IMG/VR virus record: IMGVR_UViG_3300036715_003906
Location: 124,001-188,000 of that record
DNA from: a virus
Reading direction: 5' to 3' (one strand)
Length of the DNA stretch: 64,000 nt
Part shown: positions 23,559 to 31,283 of the stretch, one piece after another
How the letters are laid out: each line of letters starts with the position of its first letter
Numbering within the stretch: the first letter of the stretch is position 1
Notes under the pieces: generated by a model
Database searches by the model: none
Told to the model about the DNA's origin: nothing
What the model saw: only the letters and a program-made list of their open reading frames with translations
Translations under genes and position numbers: made by a program

Positions 23559-24041
23559 ATGAGCCAGAGCTACAACCTCCAGCACCTGCAAGCCGTCGGA
23601 GCCGCCTACCTCGAATGTGTCGGGGGGAGCCATACCATCCCCAAGATCCGGGCGACCTTCGAGTACGATGCGAACGACATCGACATCCCCGTGTGGAAGC
23701 TCAAGGTATCGTGCCGCGCCCTCGACCGGATCACGGACGAGGGGAACCACATCCTCAAGGGCAAGAAGGTCTGGCAAGCGACGGGACGTACCGAAGGGGA
23801 GTGCATCCGGCGGGTCATCGCGGAGATGACGCGAGACATGGAGGCTCAGGCCCGCAAGGCAACCCATGTGGCGGACGTGTGGAGGTCCAAGGTGGAGGAC
23901 GTGAAGAAGAACCGCGACCTCACCCACCTCTGGACCAACCCCATCGCCGAAGTCGAAGCGGAGACGGAGCGCCACAGGAAAGACGACGACCACCTCCCCC
24001 AAGAGGCCCGCGTCATCCACTCCCGACGGAACCGCGTCTGA
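23559..24041 (+). CDS. Hypothetical protein, the only plus-strand gene
   Basis: 160 residues from ATG 23559 (AGGGGC upstream); the longer GTG start at 23523 adds non-conserved-looking residues. MSQSYNLQHLQAVGAAYLEC, IPKIRATFEYDANDIDIPVW and ATGRTEGECIRRVIAEMTRD look like a compact alpha/beta protein. The minus-strand ORFs here are low-complexity shadows. It ends convergently with 24042-24284; the two stop codons share TGATCA. A lone opposite-strand gene in the capsid region may be an independently expressed moron. Function not recognised. Confidence 0.7.
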   Translation: MSQSYNLQHLQAVGAAYLECVGGSHTIPKIRATFEYDANDIDIPVWKLKVSCRALDRITDEGNHILKGKKVWQATGRTEGECIRRVIAEMTRDMEAQARKATHVADVWRSKVEDVKKNRDLTHLWTNPIAEVEAETERHRKDDDHLPQEARVIHSRRNRV

Positions 24042-24284
24042 TCAGGCCCGCTCGTGCATGGCCCGGAACCTCTGGCCGTTGCGGATGAGGAAGGTGTCCC
24101 CTACACGGAACTCGACGTAGACATCCGCGTGGTCGACGGTGATCGGATACCCCTTGATCATGTACGTCCCGGGGTTCTCGACGTAGGCCACATCCACGGT
24201 GGGCGGCTTGGGGCGCCAGGGGAGGACGGGGAGTGTGTCGTGCTCGATGACTTTTTTCCCAAAATAGCAGAAGGGCCGAGTCAC
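24042..24284 (-). CDS. Small beta-rich hypothetical protein
   Basis: 80 codons from GTG 24284. The C-terminal 50 residues (VDVAYVENPGTYMIKGYPIT then VDHADVYVEFRVGDTFLIRN) read as a small beta protein. The N-terminal part overlaps a terminator-like hairpin and lacks a good ribosome binding site, so the true start may be a non-canonical codon further in. Lies immediately downstream of the major capsid gene. Confidence 0.5.
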   Translation of the reverse strand: MTRPFCYFGKKVIEHDTLPVLPWRPKPPTVDVAYVENPGTYMIKGYPITVDHADVYVEFRVGDTFLIRNGQRFRAMHERA

Positions 24285-24300
24285 CGAAGGAACCCGGCCC
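24273..24300 (-). terminator. Imperfect hairpin after the capsid gene
   Basis: GGGCCGAGTCACC / GGAACCCGGCCC forms a stem of six strong pairs plus partial inner pairing, followed on the minus strand by TTCTGCTATTTT. Plausible intrinsic terminator or processing site between capsid gene and 24042-24284. Confidence 0.4.
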
Positions 24301-24313
24301 TAAGCACGGCGCA

Positions 24314-24339
24314 CTGACCCACCCCCTCGCGGGGGTCAG
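24314..24339 (-). terminator. GC hairpin directly after the major capsid gene
   Basis: CTGACCC...GGGTCAG (7 bp, with extra CC/GG pairing inside) begins five bases beyond the capsid stop. It lacks a U tract, so it may protect the 3' end of capsid mRNA rather than terminate alone. Confidence 0.5.
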
Positions 24340-24343
24340 GGGA

Positions 24344-25222
24344 TCAGAAGCGCTGGACCACCATGCGGGTGAGCGCGCGGGGGTTGAAGGCGCCGATGCC
24401 GACGTTCTCGAAGCACGAGAAGCCGATCGTGCGGGCCTTGGGGTCGTCCGCCGAGAGGACGGTCAGCTCGGTCCGTACGGGGAAGCGGCCGAAGTTCTCG
24501 GGCTCGCCACACACGTAGACAAAGCCGACCGGGACGAGGCGCGAGATGATGATCTGCGCACCCCAGAGGACGGCCTGCAACCCCGTCTTCAGCAGGCTCG
24601 CCTGGGACTCGATGTCCAGGATATCACGCCCGAACTTGCGGATGTCCGCGTAGTCGACGGCGTTGAGGTAGATGCGGGCGACCCGGAGGTCGTGCCGCTC
24701 GATCTCGGCGAAGGCGTCGGCGAGGACGCTCGGCGAGATGGGGGCGATGACGGCGACGTCGGGGTTCGTCTGGCCGGGCAGGGTGTCGAAGCCCGACACC
24801 GCGATGCTGTCGAGGACAGCGAAGACTCGCTCGTCCTCCATGGCCTGGATCTGGGCCTTGGCGAGATCCTGGGCGCGCTCGATCAGGTCGAAGCGCCGCT
24901 CCTTGATCTGCGTGAGCGGGATCTCGGGGTTCGAGGCCAGCTCGAAGAGGGGGAAGATGACCCGCTTCGGCTTCTGGACGGCGAGGATGTTCTGTCCCTC
25001 CTCGCCGACCACATAAGCCGTGACATCGGGGTCCTTGTCGTAAATCGGGAGCGCCCCATCGGGCAGCTCCTCGACCAGAAACGTCTTCCTCCCGACGGCG
25101 GTGTAGTCGCGCCGGAGGCGCAACGGTTGGATCATCGAGGCCGCGAGCTTCGCGCGGCCCGCGGCGGTCTTGATGTACTCCGAGATGATCTGCTGCTTGA
25201 CTTCGTTGGAGACCGGGTTCAT
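24344..25222 (-). CDS. Major capsid protein (HK97-like fold)
   Basis: 292 residues. N-terminal arm MNPVSNEVKQQIISEYIKTA, then LRRDYTAVGRKTFLVEELPD, the long spine helix region (RRFDLIERAQDLAKAQIQAM), and near the end QIIISRLVPVGFVYVCGEPE with SCFENVGIGAFNPRALTRMV. This order matches HK97-fold capsid proteins of the compact type. Flanked by a strong hairpin downstream, a decoration-like gene upstream, and the protease/scaffold genes beyond, the classic head order. No cleavage of a delta domain is obvious; the short N-arm suggests a separate scaffold (25994-27325). Confidence 0.8.
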   Translation of the reverse strand: MNPVSNEVKQQIISEYIKTAAGRAKLAASMIQPLRLRRDYTAVGRKTFLVEELPDGALPIYDKDPDVTAYVVGEEGQNILAVQKPKRVIFPLFELASNPEIPLTQIKERRFDLIERAQDLAKAQIQAMEDERVFAVLDSIAVSGFDTLPGQTNPDVAVIAPISPSVLADAFAEIERHDLRVARIYLNAVDYADIRKFGRDILDIESQASLLKTGLQAVLWGAQIIISRLVPVGFVYVCGEPENFGRFPVRTELTVLSADDPKARTIGFSCFENVGIGAFNPRALTRMVVQRF

Positions 25223-25261
25223 GGGTCGTTCTTCCTCGTTGAAGGGGGGGTCCAGCGCCGC

Positions 25262-25888
25262 TCAGACCCGCAGGTCGAGGACCAGCAGGGGGAAGGTCGC
25301 GTCGGGGGCAACCTTGACGATGCCGATCAGGGTGACCTGCTGGATCGAGTTCTGGCCGACCACGTTGAACTCGTAGGCGTCGGCCAGGACGTTCGTCAGG
25401 AGGCCGTTGACCGAGGCGTAGAGCCGGTCGCCCGCGGCGAAGGTGACGGCCGTGCCGGGGGCGCTGATCTGCGTCTTGGTCTCGTAGATCGAGACGCCGA
25501 CGGTCGAGCCAGAGCCGCAGACGTAGGGCCCCTTGCCCGAGGCCACGCCGGGCGTGTTCTCGTAGGGGTTCCCGAGGGCGTCGTTGATCATGATACCGAG
25601 GGGGCGCTGGGCCGCCTGGTACACGCCGCCGGGAGCCGTGGGGCCGCCGTGGTAGCCGTTGCCGACGTCGGGCCGGGTGAAGGCGATCGAGCCGCCGAGG
25701 ACACCCGTCTTGGTGACGTTGGTGAGGGTACTGGACTTCTGCGAGGTGACAACCGGGGGGTTGGCCTGCGTGAAAGCGTCCGACGTCAGGTTACCCAGCG
25801 CATTGCGGGTAACGACGTGGAAGATCTGCACACGAGCCGAGGTCTCCCGGAAATCACCGCTCGCCTGTCCACCGATGGGGAATGCCAT
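25262..25888 (-). CDS. Probable capsid decoration protein
   Basis: 208 residues, beta-rich, MAFPIGGQASGDFRETSARV to LVLDLRV, with GYHGGPTAPGGVYQAAQRPL and FAAGDRLYASVNGLLTNVLA. Immediately upstream of the major capsid gene, a usual place for head-stabilising proteins. The assignment rests on position, size and composition. Confidence 0.6.
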   Translation of the reverse strand: MAFPIGGQASGDFRETSARVQIFHVVTRNALGNLTSDAFTQANPPVVTSQKSSTLTNVTKTGVLGGSIAFTRPDVGNGYHGGPTAPGGVYQAAQRPLGIMINDALGNPYENTPGVASGKGPYVCGSGSTVGVSIYETKTQISAPGTAVTFAAGDRLYASVNGLLTNVLADAYEFNVVGQNSIQQVTLIGIVKVAPDATFPLLVLDLRV

Positions 25889-25960
25889 GTTTGGTAACCT
25901 TGTGGGCTGAAAAGGGGGGTGATTCCGTTGTGATCTGATCTAGGCGCCCCAGGGGGACGA

Positions 25961-25984
25961 AGGGGGCGACCGAAGCGGCCCCCT
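25961..25984 (-). terminator. UUCG-tetraloop hairpin
   Basis: The minus strand reads AGGGGGC-CGC-TTCG-GTC-GCCCCCT: a 7-bp GC stem, one mismatch, and a C(UUCG)G loop, 10 bases after the Gln-rich protein gene. Strong stable hairpin without a U run; likely a terminator or transcript-stabilising element setting off capsid/decoration mRNA. Confidence 0.55.
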
Positions 25985-25993
25985 CGGGGAATC

Positions 25994-27325
25994 TCAGCGG
26001 AAGACCTGGCTCACGTCGGGGGCCGTGGCCCACAGCGACGAGAGGCGGTCATCCGTGGCAGACGACGCGGTCCGGGACATGCCCCCGACCTTGCGGACGC
26101 CCGCCGTGGGCTGCGTGCCGATGGTCCGGCCGGGCCGGCTGGCCTGCTTGCCCTGGCCCTGCTGCTGCTGGCCCTGGCCCTGCTCCGCCTGCTTCGCGCG
26201 CTGGGCGTCCTGGACCTCCTGCGTGGCGAAGATGGCGTTGAGGACGTCGTCCTCGAGGCCGAGCCCGCCGACCTCGCTGATGTCCATCGGCGCGGGCTCC
26301 ATCTCGATGTCCATCTCGGCCATCGGATCGGACTGCTCGGCCAGCATCTGGTCGAGCAGGTCCTGGTCGGCCTGCTGCATCTGCTGGCCCTGCTGCATCT
26401 GCTGGCCCTGCTGCATCTGCTGGCCCTGCTGCATCTGCTGACCCTGCTGCATCTGCTGACCCTGCATCTGCTGCTGGGCCATCTGCTGCTGCTGGGCCAT
26501 CTGCTGCTGCTGGGCCATCTGCTGCTGCTGGGCCACCTGGGCCTGCTGCTGCGACAGCATCTGCTGGTCGAGCGCCTTCTTGACGGCCGCCTGGACCATC
26601 TTCTCGACCTCGGGGAGCGCGATGAGCTGGGACGTGCCGCCCGGCGGAGCCGCCGGGCCACACGCTTCCTTGCCCTGGCCCTGCCGGCCCTGGTCCTGCT
26701 TCTGCTGACCCTGCTGGGCCTGCTTCTGCTGCTCGGTCTGCTGACCCTGGTCCTGCTGGGCCTGCTTGCCCTGCTGACCCTGGTCCTGCTGACCCTGCTG
26801 GGCCTGCTTGCCCTGCTGACCCTGGTCCTGCTGACCCTGCTGGGCCTGCTTCTGACCCTGGTCCTGCTGCTGGCCTTGGTCGTCGGCCAGACGGGTGTAG
26901 GTGGCCATGAGGTCGGCGTCGGGCATCTGCATGAGGGCCCACGCCTGTGCCTCGACGGCGTCCTCGCTGGCGGCCTTCTTGCCGGCCAGCATCAGGCGAG
27001 CCGTCTTCTCGGCCAGCGACGCGCGCCGGAGGATGAGGGCCTCCTCGGCCGCCTTGTCCGACGCGGTCTTCTCGGGGTGGTTGAACGTGTCGGTCCGCAT
27101 CTCCGGCATCCCGATCTCGTCGCGCGTGACCTGGCCGCCCTTGTACTCGGCCTCCCAGGAGCCCGCCGACGGGTGCGGGTCTTCCGCCCAGGTGGACGGG
27201 TTCCCGTTCATGTACTTGGACGTCGGGGGGTTGGGGTGGTCCTGGTTCATCTGGTAGGGGTCAGCCTGGCGGTTCATCGCCGCCTGCTTGATCTGCTTCG
27301 GGCTCCAGGTCGTACGAACTCGCAT
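25994..27325 (-). CDS. Gln-rich scaffold-like head protein
   Basis: 443 residues. The first 150 contain a helical region (AEEALILRRASLAEKTARLM). Residues about 160-220 are DQGQQGKQAQQ-type repeats and residues about 270-330 MAQQQQ and MQQGQQ repeats; the end (FRLP-free, MSRTASSATDDRLSSLWATA) is a polar tail. Sandwiched between the prohead protease and decoration/capsid genes, it is the best scaffold candidate. The repeats are fit for a flexible core removed by the protease. Not assigned to a named family. Confidence 0.6.
   Translation of the reverse strand: MRVRTTWSPKQIKQAAMNRQADPYQMNQDHPNPPTSKYMNGNPSTWAEDPHPSAGSWEAEYKGGQVTRDEIGMPEMRTDTFNHPEKTASDKAAEEALILRRASLAEKTARLMLAGKKAASEDAVEAQAWALMQMPDADLMATYTRLADDQGQQQDQGQKQAQQGQQDQGQQGKQAQQGQQDQGQQGKQAQQDQGQQTEQQKQAQQGQQKQDQGRQGQGKEACGPAAPPGGTSQLIALPEVEKMVQAAVKKALDQQMLSQQQAQVAQQQQMAQQQQMAQQQQMAQQQMQGQQMQQGQQMQQGQQMQQGQQMQQGQQMQQADQDLLDQMLAEQSDPMAEMDIEMEPAPMDISEVGGLGLEDDVLNAIFATQEVQDAQRAKQAEQGQGQQQQGQGKQASRPGRTIGTQPTAGVRKVGGMSRTASSATDDRLSSLWATAPDVSQVFR
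26380..26535 (-). repeat. Gln/Met tandem coding repeats
   Basis: Five near-identical 18-base units encoding QQGQQM followed by three MAQQQQ units. Clean enough to allow slippage and length variation. Confidence 0.75.
26697..26865 (-). repeat. DQGQQGKQAQQ coding repeats
   Basis: Two close copies of a 42-base unit (GQQDQGQQGKQAQQ) plus partial copies, in the same Gln-rich gene. Confidence 0.7.
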
Positions 27326-27327
27326 GG

Positions 27328-30093
27328 TCAGGCTCCGTTCCTCGCCATTCGCGGCGTGAGAGATGGATTATTGGTGCCCAGAGCATAAAGCCGACCCTTG
27401 TCGAGAAGGGTCTCCTGCTCCGAGGGCGTCAGGTTACGTCCGATGAGGGTGCGACAGGCCGTGACAAAGGCCGTGTCGTCGGGGTACGACGTCACGGAAC
27501 CTGCCGCGAGGACAGCACGATAGAGGCGGCTCTCGCCCGCCTGCGTGATCCGCTTGCTCGACTCCAGGAAGCGAGCCACCGCCAGTACCTCGGGGCCCGT
27601 GAGGCACCCCGCGGAACGTACAGCTTGCCATCCACCGGACTTGTAATGGATGAGGCCGAGCAGGACGTTCAGGGTACGTCCATGATCACGCCCCGTGGCG
27701 ACATGGACACGGTGCGCGAGGAGGCGCCACGAGGGATACCGGAGCGCTTCCTTGAGGAGCGTATTGTTCCGGTTCTCGTTCGGCCGAGGTCCAGGTTCGG
27801 GCTTCATCTCCTCCCGGACCTTGTCGACCGCACGTTGACGCAGGGCGTCCGCCAGCTCGTCCACGGCCTTGCTGGCCGGGTCCCCGGTGGGGGCAGGAGC
27901 GGGCTTCTTGTCCATCCCGTCGTCGAACCCCTGGCCCTGCTGTCCGGGCTGCCCCTGCTGCCCCTGGGCCGCAGGGAAGGAGGCAGCCTTGCCCATGGCG
28001 CCGGTGAGCATGACCCGGGGCCCACCCGAGAAGGCGATGCTCATCTTGCGGCCGAGGTCAGCGACCTCCTCGGGGTTCAGGATGTCCCGGAGGACGGCAC
28101 CCTCGAAGGCGGGGTTGGCGACCCACGACGCCTCGATGAACTTGACCGACCCGGGCTCGGCCAGGACGTGCCCGCACAGCTCGGCGATCTTCCGCTTGCG
28201 ACCCAGGGCATCGACGAACTCGTTGCCCTTGAAGTAGTGGATATGGTTGCAGAGCTGGGTCTCGTCGTAGGCGACGTTGCCGCAGGCCGTGCAGATCGTG
28301 AACTCGACCTGGCAGTTGGAGACCCCGAAGCCATGCACCTGATACGAGTGGTCTTCCTCGACCTCGATGTCGTGGACGAAGCCCTCGTACACGAAGGACT
28401 CGATGCGGGTGATCGGGAAGATGACCTTGTCGTCGAGTGCCCGGAGATGCGGGTGCTTTTTGCGAGAACCCTCGCGTGGGGACTTGTCGGACACCCCCAT
28501 CAACATCGCCGAAGACGATTGAGGGAAGTAGATGTTGAAGGCCGCGAGCTTGCCCGTCTCGTCGTGACGAAGTGCCTGCCCGTTCACCACGGCCTCGGCG
28601 AAAGTCACCGTTCGGCCCCCAAACACGCAGTCTGCCCACACCGGGATGCCGCCTCGTACCGCCAGCGTATGAAGCTGGCACATGAGGTCGTAGGAGGTGG
28701 TCGTACCCACCGAGTGCCCGCCGCTGTGCTTGTGACCGTCCCCGTTGAGCCAAGCCCCAAGCAAATGCGCCTGGGATTCGACTGACCACTGCATGGCCTC
28801 GGGGCTCAGACGCTTTTGGTGGGAGTACTCACCCCCATGCTGCTTGAACCAAGCGGCGATGCCCTTCCCCGAGACGTGTACCGTTGCCGTGTTACGGTCT
28901 TCACGGTCCTGTACCCAAGGGGCACAACCGGGGAACTCCTCGCGAAGAAGCCCAACAACCTCTTCAACGAAGGTCTCCTTCTCAGCCAAGGAGAAGTTGA
29001 ACTGCACCTCGGACGGCACACCCTTGCTCTTGATGAAGCTGCCTTCGGCCAGGAAGTACCCGAGGAGCCGAGCCTTGGCGGACCCTGGGTCACCGATCAC
29101 ATCAGAGTCGAGCTTCGGGAAGACCACATAGTCCCCCACTCGCAATTCGTCGGCACGAACCTTCTCGACCTTGAGGCTCTGGATCTCCGTGAGCTTCTCC
29201 TGGCGAGCCTTGTATTCGTCGAGGGAGTAGCTGCCGTTCGGGTTGAGCACACGCTTGTCATGACCCCCCTTGAACCGCTTGGTCATCCGACGAACGGGGT
29301 CAGCATCCTTCGTCGAAAGAGCCTCCCCACACCCACACCCGCAAACAGACGCCGGGCGGAGGACGAAGAACGGGTGTGTGCCTGTGGCCTCGACGGCATC
29401 CGGCACCCCCTTGACCTTGATCCGTCGCATCTGCCAGCGACCACCACGGATCTGCTGGTTCAGCACCTCGCGAGCCCTGCCCTTGTGGGTCAGAACCATC
29501 GCACCGGGTCGAACCTCTTCGATGGGGAGACGAGTGCCGTCGGCCATCGTGACGGGAGTCCCCGGGAGGAAACAGCCCATGCTGAGGGTCTTCAGCTCCC
29601 GCCGCTGGATCGAGGAGATCAGGGGGCGGAACTTCCGGGCCGTCGCGATCAGGATGTCGATGTAGATCGAGTCCCCGATGTCCCGGCTGGCGGCGTCCAG
29701 GATCTTGCCCTTGCTCAGCTCGGGGATCTGGACGTGCTCGACGTAGTTCTCCCCGCCGATGAAGGTCTTGAAGCACGCGAGGAGCAGCTTGCGCTCCCAG
29801 CAGTCGTTGTTGTTGTTGACGTACTTGGACGTCGCGGGCGTCACCAGCCAGTCGGGGTAGCGCCGGTCGACCTCGAAGCCGTCCACCATCTGACGACCGA
29901 CCGGCTCCGGGGACACCTCCGTGTCCACCGAAGCGACGATCGTGCAGTGCGTGAGCATGAACTCACTGGGGTCGTACTGGTCGAGTACGATCCGGGAGGC
30001 TTGCTTGTTCCCGTGGACCCGGAGGTTCTCCCACCCGGCCGACGAGATGTCGGGCTTGACAATGGTCGCGTTGGCAAACTTACGGAAGGCCAT
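27328..30093 (-). CDS. Prohead protease interrupted by an intein
   Basis: 921 codons, of which 174-593 are an intein; the spliced protein would be 501 residues. N-extein: EFMLTHCTIVASVD supplies the likely catalytic His49, and RRELKTLSMG (S171) the catalytic Ser. C-extein resumes CQVEFTICTACGNVAYDETQ, then IHYFKGNEFVDALGRKRKIA and FIEASWVANPAFEGAVLRDI, a pattern of phage prohead proteases with a Cys-rich insert. A Gln/Pro linker follows, then an extra helical C-terminal domain of about 140 residues (LLKEALRYPSWRLLAHRVHV). It lies between the portal-side genes and the scaffold/capsid genes, as expected. Cleaves scaffold and capsid proteins during maturation. Confidence 0.8.
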   Translation of the reverse strand: MAFRKFANATIVKPDISSAGWENLRVHGNKQASRIVLDQYDPSEFMLTHCTIVASVDTEVSPEPVGRQMVDGFEVDRRYPDWLVTPATSKYVNNNNDCWERKLLLACFKTFIGGENYVEHVQIPELSKGKILDAASRDIGDSIYIDILIATARKFRPLISSIQRRELKTLSMGCFLPGTPVTMADGTRLPIEEVRPGAMVLTHKGRAREVLNQQIRGGRWQMRRIKVKGVPDAVEATGTHPFFVLRPASVCGCGCGEALSTKDADPVRRMTKRFKGGHDKRVLNPNGSYSLDEYKARQEKLTEIQSLKVEKVRADELRVGDYVVFPKLDSDVIGDPGSAKARLLGYFLAEGSFIKSKGVPSEVQFNFSLAEKETFVEEVVGLLREEFPGCAPWVQDREDRNTATVHVSGKGIAAWFKQHGGEYSHQKRLSPEAMQWSVESQAHLLGAWLNGDGHKHSGGHSVGTTTSYDLMCQLHTLAVRGGIPVWADCVFGGRTVTFAEAVVNGQALRHDETGKLAAFNIYFPQSSSAMLMGVSDKSPREGSRKKHPHLRALDDKVIFPITRIESFVYEGFVHDIEVEEDHSYQVHGFGVSNCQVEFTICTACGNVAYDETQLCNHIHYFKGNEFVDALGRKRKIAELCGHVLAEPGSVKFIEASWVANPAFEGAVLRDILNPEEVADLGRKMSIAFSGGPRVMLTGAMGKAASFPAAQGQQGQPGQQGQGFDDGMDKKPAPAPTGDPASKAVDELADALRQRAVDKVREEMKPEPGPRPNENRNNTLLKEALRYPSWRLLAHRVHVATGRDHGRTLNVLLGLIHYKSGGWQAVRSAGCLTGPEVLAVARFLESSKRITQAGESRLYRAVLAAGSVTSYPDDTAFVTACRTLIGRNLTPSEQETLLDKGRLYALGTNNPSLTPRMARNGA
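28315..29574 (-). mobile_element. Intein in the prohead protease (420 residues, LAGLIDADG type)
   Basis: Starts CFLPGTPVTMADGTRLPIEE (block A, Cys1), has TGTHPFFVL (block B), two dodecapeptide-like motifs LLGYFLAEGSF and LLGAWLNGDGH of a LAGLIDADG endonuclease, and GFVHDIEVEEDHSYQVHGFG (block F) ending VSN before Cys+1. The penultimate residue is Ser instead of His. Inserted between SMG and C of the protease active-site segment. The second motif keeps an acidic residue; whether the nuclease is active is not known. Confidence 0.9.
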
Positions 30094-30096
30094 GGT

Positions 30097-30807
30097 TCAC
30101 CACTCCACCGGCTCGCCGCCGGGTCCGAGGAGGTCCGTCGTCTTGATCAAGGTGAGGTCCTTCGGGCATCCCCACAGGCGCACCCTCGCCCCCTGGTCCA
30201 TCTTGTACGTGGTCTTCCGCATCCGGGTCCCGCACTTGGGGCACGAGGGCTTGCGGGCGTTGACCTCGTCCGAGGTGACCCGGTACTGCCGGTTCTGTGC
30301 CGCCCAGTAGGCCGCCGTCTTGTGGGCGTGGGTGCGGAGGCGCAGCTCGTCCAGGTTGGCGGCTGCCAGGTAGAACTTCGACACCTCGTCCTTGATCGCC
30401 TCGTCGTCGGCGCCGAGGGGGGTGTGCCTCGTCCACAGCTCGTCGTAAGCCATGACGTCCGAGGCGCCCTTGGCCCAGAGCCGGGCGAGGTCACGGTGGA
30501 AGCCCTGGGGGACCTCCACCGTGCGCCACAGCTTGGCCCCGGACGCCAGCCGGGTGTCGTAGCTCGAATAGCTCTGGTTCAGGGTGGGCGGCAGGTAGCG
30601 CTGGAGGTCGGGGTTGATCCGCACCACCTCGTCGGGGAGCACCCGCTCCACCCCGAAGGGCCACTGGACGTCCACATACCCGAGACCCCGCAGGACCTCC
30701 GTGACGCGGCCCACGAAGGGCGACAGGCCCCCGGGGTCCCCGGGCATGAACTTCTGGACGCTATCGCCCGGCGAGAAGTCCTTGGTGAGCTTCCAGTAGT
30801 CGATCAC
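30097..30807 (-). CDS. Head-region protein with C-terminal zinc ribbon
   Basis: 236 residues from MIDYWKLTKDFSPGDSVQKF. The first 70 residues resemble a small KOW/SH3-like barrel (GRVTEVLRGLGYVDVQWPFG). The C-terminus has CPKCGTRMRKTTYKMDQGAR ... LWGCPKD, a zinc-ribbon-like element with only three Cys visible. Directly upstream of the protease. Possible virion or regulatory protein; unassigned. Confidence 0.6.
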   Translation of the reverse strand: MIDYWKLTKDFSPGDSVQKFMPGDPGGLSPFVGRVTEVLRGLGYVDVQWPFGVERVLPDEVVRINPDLQRYLPPTLNQSYSSYDTRLASGAKLWRTVEVPQGFHRDLARLWAKGASDVMAYDELWTRHTPLGADDEAIKDEVSKFYLAAANLDELRLRTHAHKTAAYWAAQNRQYRVTSDEVNARKPSCPKCGTRMRKTTYKMDQGARVRLWGCPKDLTLIKTTDLLGPGGEPVEW

Positions 30808-30810
30808 GGT

Positions 30811-31248
30811 TCAGTGCCCCGGGGCGAGGTCGCGGCCCGACGTCGACTCGCCGTGAATCACGGCGCTCGACTGGTCGTCGCCGTAGAGGCGCATGTAGGG
30901 CTCGTCGGCCTCGGTCTGCACGGGAGCCATCGGGTTGCGGAACGTGCCCATGTAGGACTCGTTCTTGTCCTGCTGGATCACCTGCGCCCGGCGCTGGGCC
31001 AGATCGGAGGCGACCTTGGAGGCCGCGGTCTCCCCGACCACCTCGGCCACCTGACGGATCTGGAAGGACTCGGCCCCGAAGGCCCCGACCTCGATCTCGT
31101 CGGCCAGCTTGTCGAGCGTGGCCACCATGTCACGAGCGGCGGCTTCCGGGCAGCCCCACGCCTTGTAGTTGGCCTGGATGTACCCGGCCATCTTGTCGAG
31201 GCGGGGGAGCAGGGACTGGGCGTCTTCCTTTGCGATCTTGATCGGCAT
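30811..31248 (-). CDS. Helical head-region protein
   Basis: 145 residues starting MPIKIAKEDAQSLLPRLDKM; the seven in-frame codons upstream (from 31269) are less likely. Helical with hydrophobic heptads (ARDMVATLDKLADEIEVG). Its end RNPMAPVQTEADEPYMRLYG is polar. Not recognised; a small capsid-assembly protein is likely. Confidence 0.6.
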   Translation of the reverse strand: MPIKIAKEDAQSLLPRLDKMAGYIQANYKAWGCPEAAARDMVATLDKLADEIEVGAFGAESFQIRQVAEVVGETAASKVASDLAQRRAQVIQQDKNESYMGTFRNPMAPVQTEADEPYMRLYGDDQSSAVIHGESTSGRDLAPGH

Positions 31249-31283
31249 GATCGTGTTCCTTCGGTGCAAGTCGGGGGGAGGGT

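Noticed and set aside
23487-24020. Minus-strand 177-codon ORF opposite the plus-strand gene.
   Set aside because: Low-complexity Val/Leu/Asp composition and no coding pattern; the plus-strand frame is far more protein-like and has a ribosome binding site.
26000-26900. Possible CRISPR-like array because of regular short repeats.
   Set aside because: The units are contiguous coding repeats for Gln-rich peptides without spacers.
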